Shown: one piece after another, positions 57,343-64,000 of the stretch
How the letters are laid out: every line of letters begins with the position of its first letter
Position numbering within the stretch: position 1 is the stretch's first letter
Assembly (NCBI GenBank): GCA_020634975.1
Contig: JACKAQ010000004.1
Coordinates: forward strand, 310,001 to 374,000
Direction: 5' to 3'
DNA: 64,000 nt
Origin: JACKAQ01 sp020634975 [NCBI: Calditrichia bacterium]
Lineage (GTDB): Bacteria; Calditrichota; Calditrichia; RBG-13-44-9
Made by a program: the position numbers and the translations under genes
The notes under the pieces: generated by a model
What the model saw: only the letters and a program-made list of their open reading frames with translations
What the model was told of the DNA's origin: nothing
Databases searched by the model: none

Positions 57343-58763
57343 ATGAAATCCTTACGTTTAGTGATGATTGTGTGTTGTGTTTTTGGTTTCTGAACAGTTG
57401 CGACCGGGAAATTGCTGTTGCACCGGCGCCCGAGATTGCCATAGCCGAAAGCGAGTTGAGCGATGTAAATGGCTCTGCAAACCTCGCGATGGAAGTGGTC
57501 AACAGCTTCAACTGGCAGGTTGAAATGGACGACGAAGTCAGTCTGCAGGTAGATGTTGCGCTGGAGAAAAAAGGCAAGGGCGGAATGAAAGGATTTGATC
57601 GCATTCCCATCGATGACGACATCGTGCACTATCGCATAAATATCCAGGTTACCCCGGTCAGTATGATGTTATCGGTTTGCACCGGGTAGTAAAAGAATCG
57701 CGGAAAAATCATCCCATCAAAACTAAAAGGACCTTTTTACCAGCATGGCGATGCCAAAGATTTTGCAGGTATGATGCTGCCGGGCACGCTGTCGCCGAAC
57801 ACGCCGGACGATTTCGGGCTGGCGGTGTATCTCGCCAAAAAGAATGTGGATGTCTGGGGCATCGATCAGGCCTGGACACTGGTGCCGGAGGGCGAAACCA
57901 ATTTCGATTTTATGGCGGATTGGGGCATTCAGCGGCAGGTGGATGATTTGAACACGGCTATTTCCGTTGCACGATTTGTCCGCGCGATAACCGGGAACGG
58001 TGTCCGGAAAATGATCCTTTGCGGATACAGCAGCGGCGTCGCCACCGGATATGCCTTGTTGAATCAGGAAACCCAGTTGCACCGTAGGTGCCGTCAGGTT
58101 AGCGGATACATACCGGTTGATCTTGCGATTCTCGCAGAAGACGGCTCATACTGGCAGCAGGTATTTGAGGCTGATTATTATTTGGAGATGGATTTGATCA
58201 ACAACGGCATTTATCAACTGGACATCCCTTTCAAGCCAGTCGGGTTTCTCGCACGGACAGATCCGGACGGCGCTTCGCCGATTTTCCCGGGATTTACCAA
58301 TCTCCAGGTGTCGTTGTTTTACGGTGGCGGACAGGTTTTTGGGGATGGTGTAAATTTCCATTATCTCGGCAACTATCTTGACAACGGATTCCCTGCGGCG
58401 TTCAGGTTTATTTCCAATGAAAAATGGTATGATTTTCTCGAATCCGCCCCGCCATTTGAGCCGGTTCTGTTTATCGCAGAATATGATGCGTTGATTTCCG
58501 GCGTCATCGATTTGCCATTCGATGATCATTTTGCCGAAATCAAGGTCCCGATTTTTAACGTGGGTGCCGGAGGCGGTTTTGGGGAAGATATCATTTACGG
58601 CACAACCTTTCTTGGCAGCACAGATATCACCCATCACATTGCGAGCATAAACGGGCTGGACCCGCTGGAAGACTTCGGTCATATTGATATTTTCACCGCA
58701 AGCGAAGCCAAACATCTGGCGTGGAAACCAATTTATAACTGGATCAAAAGCCATAGCCATTGA
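57343..58763 (+). pseudogene. Alpha/beta-hydrolase lipoprotein, frameshifted in its N-terminal third
   Basis: GGAGG precedes the ATG. Adding one T to the T5 at 57380-57384 gives a lipoprotein signal ending FWFLNSC. A second single-base repair near 57656 and another near 57740 join it to the long intact segment starting near 57771. Together about 475 residues. LCGYSSGVATGYAL contains the nucleophile elbow GYSSG of the alpha/beta-hydrolase fold, and VDVWGIDQAWTLVPEG and PIFNVGAGGGFG fit the same fold. The late His (GHIDIFTASEAKHLAW) is a candidate for the triad. The substrate is unknown; the neighbouring beta-helix gene and HTCS regulator suggest a polysaccharide or ester. Confidence 0.75.
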
Positions 58764-58951
58764 TTTTAAAGGAGATGGATGGAGAAATTCTTTCACTCGG
58801 CTACTGCCAAAGCAGTTTAAATAATAAAAGCTGCAATAAGATTGGACAATAAGTTCTTGCGAGTTTCGAGTTATGTCCGTCCCGATTTTATTGGGATAAT
58901 CGGGCATCAAAATGTTGAAAATAAATGGATGCCCGATATCCATTCATTACA

Positions 58952-58988
58952 AATAAACCCCGTAACCGTTAATGTTACGGGGTTTATT
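58952..58988. terminator. Perfect hairpin between convergent genes
   Basis: A 15-bp stem (AATAAACCCCGTAAC at 58952-58966 with GTTACGGGGTTTATT at 58974-58988) with a 7-base loop lies at the 3' side of the minus-strand membrane gene. It is preceded at about 58903-58940 by a second inverted pair, ATCGGGCATC / GATGCCCGAT. Confidence 0.8.
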
Positions 58989-59005
58989 GATCCGGTATCT
59001 CAAAC

Positions 59006-59431
59006 TCAGGAAATCCACCCCAGCTTCAGTGCTTTACGGCTGAGCAGCACCAGACCAATGGCTACCAACAACACGACGCCCTGCATGACATAAACAACAG
59101 GGCCAGCCATTGCAGCCGCATTGCTCATTCCAAACAAAGCAATATCCTGAACAACAACCCCGGCGAGAGAGAGCATCAGCACCAGATTTGCCCAGCTTTT
59201 CCGCAGGATAAGACCCAGGCAACCCAGCGCGCCGCCCCATACGGCAATAGCCGTCGCGCCTACCGCCCATGCTGGGCGAGCGGCATATAATGCCTGTTCG
59301 GCCTCACTCATGGCGGCGATGTCCTCAGGCGTTAGCATAACATCGGAGAGGTATGCAAGGCATCCCAATAAATTCCAAATAAATGCTGCAATTGCAACAG
59401 GCTTAAACCACTTTGGGGGCGTATTCATCAT
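59006..59431 (-). CDS. Four-helix membrane protein, hypothetical
   Basis: The protein is 141 residues with AGGAG 5 bases before the ATG. Four hydrophobic segments are visible: VAIAAFIWNLLGCLAYLSDV, AWAVGATAIAVWGGALGCLG, LVLMLSLAGVVVQDIALFG and YVMQGVVLLVAIGLVLL, with a short acidic loop (MLTPEDIAAMSEAEQALYAA) after the first. I do not recognise a family with certainty. It is the only clearly intact gene between 51.6 kb and the end. Confidence 0.78.
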   Translation of the reverse strand: MMNTPPKWFKPVAIAAFIWNLLGCLAYLSDVMLTPEDIAAMSEAEQALYAARPAWAVGATAIAVWGGALGCLGLILRKSWANLVLMLSLAGVVVQDIALFGMSNAAAMAGPVVYVMQGVVLLVAIGLVLLSRKALKLGWIS

Positions 59432-59675
59432 TGCTTCTCCTATATTTGGGTTTTTCTAAAACGATTGTAATGATAACTTTTAAATGATTAACTGTTGTTA
59501 TGCGTTGTTAGCCACAGAGGCACAAAGCGCACAGAGATTTTTTACTGTTACTTATTTCACCACGGATTCACACGGATGATCACAGATATTTGTAACAAGT
59601 CTTTATATTCAGTTACCGAATAAATCAACTGAGAGTCCGGGCAAACAATATTTGAAAAGTAAAACATAAATGTAT

Positions 59676-59854
59676 TAACTGATGTTACGCACAAGTATCC
59701 GATTATCGATAAATTAGCATCCTGAGTAGCCCGCTTCGGGCGTATCGAAGGGTGCGGTCAATCAGTGAAATGCCGCACCCTTTCGATACACGCCTTCGGC
59801 GTTACTCAGGATGCTGGTTCCGAGAAGTTTTTGACCAGTGCGTAACATCAGTTA
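59676..59854. mobile_element. 179-bp MITE-like palindromic element
   Basis: Perfect 17-bp terminal inverted repeats (TAACTGATGTTACGCAC at 59676-59692 and GTGCGTAACATCAGTTA at 59838-59854) enclose a long hairpin. Its arms are 59717-59757 (GCATCCTGAGTAGCCCGCTT to GGGTGCGG) and 59773-59814, with a 15-base loop and a few mismatches. No ORF is inside, so any movement would need a transposase elsewhere. No clear target-site duplication could be defined. Confidence 0.75.
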
Positions 59855-60047
59855 TTAATTCATTTGTTCTTTCTGTGATGTCTGTGGCTCTTGCCGAATG
59901 CACTACTTCGTGGGTGACAAAAATTGAACAACTGCGTAAAAGCAGTTATTTATCAAAATACTGCCCAATTTAAATATAACATATTGGTAGCTTTTTGCAA
60001 TTGGTGGGAAGTGCGGGTGTGGAACAGCCAAAAATAGGGATAGCAAA

Positions 60048-60161
60048 ATGTCTTTACCGGAACTTACCCATGTGACATTTATCGTCTTCAATCTTTCGGG
60101 AGAAAAAGCTGCGACCCTGATACGGATAATCACAGAGAAATACCACGGCAACCTTTTATAA
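60048..60161 (+). pseudogene. Orphan fragment of a type IX-like sorting domain
   Basis: A 37-residue reading begins MSLPELTHVTFIVFNLSGEK. It matches the tail of the last gene in the window ([19 protein letters not shown]) at 54 of 69 bases by my count (60051-60119 against 63782-63850). It has no signal peptide, lacks the NYPNPFN start and ends without the KMMILK-type end. It is therefore a relic or a recombination scar inside the repeat nest, not a working gene. Confidence 0.7.
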
Positions 60162-60314
60162 TAAATGCATGTTTTTGCTGATTATAACCTTTTCTTCTTA
60201 CACCATCATTTAAGATATTTTTAAGAATTTCTGTGCGTCTCTGCGTCTCTTGCCGAAGGCTTTCACTTCGTGGGTGGCTAAAATGCGTAACATCGGTTAT
60301 TATTTTTCTTGCTT

Positions 60315-60328
60315 TGTGTGTGTGTGTG
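60315..60328. repeat. (TG)7 simple repeat
   Basis: A short dinucleotide tract borders the right arm of the repeat nest. Confidence 0.8.
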
Positions 60329-60448
60329 TTAATTTCGGCGTCAATCAAAGCATTTTTATTACTGTTTAGCGCATTTTTTCTGTAAAGAGCAGTAATTTGT
60401 TTACCCTCAATAATTTAACAAAACATTTTTGCAAGCAGGAGCAAGCCG

Positions 60449-62265
60449 ATGATACGGTATATCATACCCGTTTTGCTTATTTGCCTTCTTATTAGCGCTG
60501 CGACGGACGCCCAAACCAGCAGACCCACAGGTGCGGCGGCAAACGCAGGCGCATAAACCACCTGGCAAGCCATAGCCAGCCGTATTCCCGGCGGGTTAGA
60601 CGCCAGGCGTATTGCCCACTTGGAAGAGGAATGGCAGGTGGCGGAGATAGAGCCCAACCTCCTGAAAATGACCCACAAGCAAACCGGAATAATGAAATAC
60701 GTGGATATTACCGAGCACCCACCAGAAAACCTGACACCTTCCTCAAGTGAGCAGGTGATTGATCTGATAAATGCCGATACCACGCTGTATAATTGGAAAT
60801 ACAAAAAAAATTAACATGTTCAAAATTGGAAGCCTTGTTGGATACCCGATGGCTATCGGAGACTTCAATAACAATGGCAAACCAGACCTTGCAGGATCGT
60901 ATTTACCCGGTCAAAGCACGGATCTGGCTGACTGTGCTATTGCTGAGTTACAGGATGACAGCACTTTTGTGATTAAAAGGTTTTACCCGGACACAGTAGA
61001 GATTGCTTTAGCAGCCACAGATGTAGATTCTGATGGGCAGCTTGAACTCAATTTTAAATGGATGGCTCAACGTTTTGCTAATATTGAACAGAAAACCTTT
61101 GGTGAGTATCCCGACACACTCAATTTTTACACCGGATGTGGGAATTTGGAGGGCAGGTGGCCTCAGAAACATTTACAGACCTTGACAATGACAACTTCAT
61201 AGATGTGATTTATGCTGGTGACGATTCATTACCACCATGTTGTCGTAAAATATTTGTGGCAGAATACAATCCGGCAATCAATAATTTTGAAAGAAAATTT
61301 AGTGTTCGTCCCCAGCCGGATTAGAGCATTTCCGGTTTTGGAGTGGGCGATCTTGACAACGATGGTTTCAAAGGAATTTGCCACCGGCAGCGCATCCTTT
61401 CCTGCTCATATTTATATGTGGGAAAACACCGGCAATGATACCTATGAGCAGGTGTATCAAGATACCATGAGCATCTCCAATGCCTATATGACAACCACCA
61501 CCAACGACATCGACAATAACGGGAAAACAGAGTTATTCCTCGGTGGTAGCAGCTTTTCCGGCGGCGTGCCCATATCACGTATTTATTGGTTTGAGGCGGA
61601 TGGAAATAATGTTTATCAAAAAGTGAGAACTTTTTACTCGTCGGAACAGAGGTCTTAGGATATACAGCACTCTATACTTATGATGTCAACAGTGATGGTG
61701 TAGATGACTTAGTGTTTTCCTTTTCGTTTTCTATTGCAATGCTTGTATGGAATAACACGACAATGGTATTCGATCTTTTTATTATGATTCGTGGGAAAAA
61801 CTGCGCCAGGAAATTCATAGTATTAATATGTATGACATATTTAATGATGGACAGTTGGATTTATTTGTAAATGTAGTTGATGTCATTACAGCGCCGCGAA
61901 TTAGAACCTATTTTTATCGACCGAATACTATTTCCGGTATCTCTCCGACCGGGCAGCCTATTGACAATATTAAATTACATCAAAACTATCCCAATCCTTT
62001 TAACGGAACTACACGCATTCGTTTTCAATTGCCTGCTCAGGGCATTGTAACATTAACCATTTATGATATTCTCGGAAAGGAGGTGGCACGGTTAATAGAT
62101 CAGAAATTATATGCGCCTGATAATTATGAAACTGTCTGGAATGGCGCCAACCAAAACGGAAAGGAGGTGAGCAGCGGTATCTATTTCTATGAAGTGAACA
62201 TTGTTTCTCCAATGGAGCAAAGGGAAGTTTTTAGACAAATCAATAAAATGTTGTTAATCAGGTAA
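60449..62265 (+). pseudogene. VCBS/FG-GAP-repeat secreted protein with sorting tail, frameshifted
   Basis: AGGAG precedes the ATG at 60449 by 7 bases; the signal peptide ends near TDAQTS. Repaired frames give a protein of about 600 residues. Repeats GDFNNNGKPDLAG, TDVDSDGQLELNF, TDLDNDNFIDVIYAG, GVGDLDNDGF and NDIDNNGKTELFLGG are FG-GAP/VCBS calcium-binding beta-propeller motifs. The C-terminal domain starts [16 protein letters not shown] and ends INKMLLIR. Frameshifts are repaired by one base near 60810 (A8), 61150, 61630 and 61770; near 61373 one base must be removed instead. In-frame stops at 60554 and 61322 stand where Tyr would fit. Confidence 0.8.
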
Positions 62266-62281
62266 CCGAAAGGAAAACATC

Positions 62282-63982
62282 ATGTTACAACGATTGAATT
62301 TGTTCGTTTCTATCCTGTTGCTGTCGATGGCTGTCTTCTCCCCCAAAGCAGCAATTGGAATACAGCAATTGATTTAAATGTTTCAGCAGACCGGTATGAC
62401 CGGGTTGATCTTTATACCGACGCTGACGGCAACCATGTCATTCTCCAGAAATCCAACCAGTTGACATACTATTTATTTGACGCTGAAGGGACCCAAATCC
62501 GAACTTCCACCCGGATAACAACGTCGCAGAAACCCCCGGTTAAGTCGTATTGTTGGTTGGGAAGGAGATTTATACATCATCTACAAGGAAGGTGACAAGA
62601 TCAAAACCCAGAAATCCACCGACGCCGGAGCAAACTGGTCAACTTCGGCTGTTAATGAGATTGAGATGAGTAACAGCATTAGCAATGGTATCGATGCCTG
62701 GACGGATGAAGACGGGATTCACCTGGTTTACTCCTATTACAAACAGCAGCGATTCCGACTATGAAACAAAATATCAACGGAATCCTTCTAATCAATCCAG
62801 TTGGACAGCAGACAAAGTAGTCACCGATGAATCTGGTGTAAATGGCGGCTTCCCTGGTGTTACCACTTCAAGCAGCCGTGTGCATGTCACCTTTACCGCC
62901 GGAGACTGGGATGATCCTGTTGGTAACAGAGATGTAGCCAAAACCCGCGATTTATCCAGCAGCACCTGGCAATCCTCTTATGAACTGTTTGACGATACCG
63001 GGTTATCCTGGGTAATTGCCACTTCCGGTTATCTTCACGGCTTTTACTACGATTTTGTGCCCTTTAGGTATGATTTGTACCACAAAACACGCAGCTTAAC
63101 CGGCACTACATGGTCTGGCTCTTCCTCGCTTATTCTTGTTAACTCCGATCCGAGTGAGCCTATCGGAATGGCTGTTACCAACGACGGAAACTGCACATAA
63201 CATATTTTGCTGGAGAAGGTGAGTATAGAGAATGGCAGGGTAGTTGGTCCAGCGCCTATACATATACCTCGGATTATACATTTAATCAGAGAATTTCCGC
63301 CAACAGCAACGATGTTTACGTAATCTGGATTGACGACGATAACGAAACCCTCAAACTTCGCCAGCGCGATTTCGCGCCGCTAGCGCCTGTAAACCTGGCT
63401 CGGTCAATCTCAAGCTCGCACCCGCGCATTGATTGGGATGCGAATGCGGAAGCGGATCTGGATGAATACGAAGTCTGGAAGAAAAAAAAGGCACCGGCAG
63501 TTGGGGATTGTTGGCAACCACCGGCAACGATTATTATGTAGATGCCACTGAAAGCGGGGTCAGCTTAAATCCTCAGGTCAATAATATCGAGATCAAATAC
63601 AAGCTGAAAGCAGTTGATCTTGCAAATAACAAATCAGCTTACTCAAGCGAGGTGACATTTAACCAAAGCGGTGGCGGACTGGACAAAAAAAGGCAACCCA
63701 AACGACGATGCTTTGCCAACAGTGTTTGCCCTGGCGCAAAACTACCCGAATCCGTTTAACCCGACAACGTCTATCCGATATGCATTACCGGAAGCGACCC
63801 ATGTGACATTAACGGTTTACAATCTTTCCGGCGAAAAAGTGGCGACCCTGGTAAATGGCGAGCAGGCAGCGGGTTCATATGATACTGTTTTTGATGCATC
63901 CGGACTGCCTTCCGGTGTTTATCTGTATCGCTTAACAACCCCGGTTGTTACCCAAAGCCGTAAAATGATGATACTAAAATAA
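62282..63982 (+). pseudogene. Secreted sialidase/BNR-like propeller protein with fibronectin and sorting domains, frameshifted
   Basis: AAAGGA precedes the ATG at 62282. After single-base repairs (for example one C near 62340) the protein is about 570 residues. The N-terminal two thirds hold BNR-like blades (YIIYKEGDKIKTQKSTDAGA, VHVTFTAGDWDDPVGNRDV). A fibronectin-III-like domain follows (IDWDANAEADLDEYEVWKK, IKYKLKAVDLANNKSAYSSE). The tail starts [20 protein letters not shown] and ends [11 protein letters not shown], the type IX-like sorting signal. No catalytic sialidase residues can be assigned with confidence. Its tail is the apparent source or sister of the orphan fragment at 60048. Confidence 0.8.
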
Positions 63983-64000
63983 AAGCCTGCCGTTATTTGG

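Larger units (their letters stand above)
59489..60302. repeat. Outer inverted-repeat pair of a composite repeat nest
   Basis: The left arm (59489-59545) reads TAACTGTTGTTATGCGTTG then TTAGCCACAGAGGCACAAAG and CGCACAGAGATTTTTT. The right arm (60228-60302) read in reverse complement is TAACCGATGTTACGCA then TTTTAGCCACCCACGAAGTG and later GAGACGCAGAGACGCACAGA. The order of modules is the same in opposite orientation. A third diverged copy in the right-arm orientation lies at about 59870-59952 (CTCTTGCCGAATGCACTACT), and a partial left-type copy occurs at 51068-51113. Confidence 0.65.
59432..60448. other. 1-kb repeat-rich intergenic region
   Basis: The region holds a nest of inverted repeats (listed separately), an orphan sorting-domain fragment at 60048-60161, and a (TG)7 tract at 60315-60328. 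Apart from these I see no coding sequence. Confidence 0.65.

Overview
The window looks like chromosome from an uncultured or poorly known Gram-negative bacterium of the FCB group, with Calditrichota/KSB1-type lineages the best guess. The evidence is three secreted proteins ending in type IX-like (FlgD-like) sorting domains with the NYPNPFN signature, many lipoproteins, a TonB-dependent receptor, an alpha-2-macroglobulin, PD40/NHL/PQQ beta-propellers and a hybrid two-component (HTCS) regulator. Base composition looks moderate (mid-40s % GC by eye). The phylum is inference; no rRNA gene is present.

Layout. 1-2.5 kb (-): C-terminally cut zinc-peptidase/PD40-propeller protein. 2.6-8.4 kb (+): small secreted protein, a 1332-residue four-PAS coiled-coil protein, and an NHL propeller. 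8.4-14.0 kb (-): giant alpha-2-macroglobulin lipoprotein, convergent with the NHL gene and sharing its TTAA stop. 14.5-17.4 kb (+): multidomain secreted protein with a sorting tail. 17.8-22.7 kb (-): hybrid histidine kinase and 6-phosphogluconolactonase. 23.0-34.7 kb (+): MoxR/ChlI-like ATPase, crotonase-family enzyme, two tandem PQQ propellers, TonB receptor, DUF3311/sodium-solute symporter pair, glycosyltransferase, LolD-like ATPase and a small secreted protein. 34.8-37.4 kb (-): leuS. 37.6-43.2 kb: DUF3108 protein, small proteins, a fRMsr-type GAF enzyme, penicillin acylase and an internally duplicated membrane protein. 43.4-47.9 kb (+): tRNA-Pro(CGG), hutH, TerC, then a three-gene membrane/proline-rich/pYEATS cassette. 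47.9-50.9 kb (-): a GntR regulator, proline-racemase-family epimerase and D-amino-acid dehydrogenase that together fit hydroxyproline catabolism.

51.6-64 kb is different. Every large gene there is split by several single-base frameshifts: the HTCS regulator, beta-helix lipoprotein, alpha/beta-hydrolase lipoprotein, VCBS-like protein and a propeller-like secreted protein. The reading frames are repaired almost everywhere by adding one base, often in a short homopolymer. I therefore read them as probably real genes carrying sequencing or assembly errors, although genuine decay cannot be excluded. The block also holds a nest of palindromic repeats (59.5-60.3 kb) with an orphan fragment of a sorting domain.

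The most unusual candidates are the TerC / two membrane proteins / pYEATS cluster (45.3-47.9 kb), the PAS-coiled-coil giant with no visible output domain, and the nested palindromic repeat region containing the orphan sorting-domain relic.
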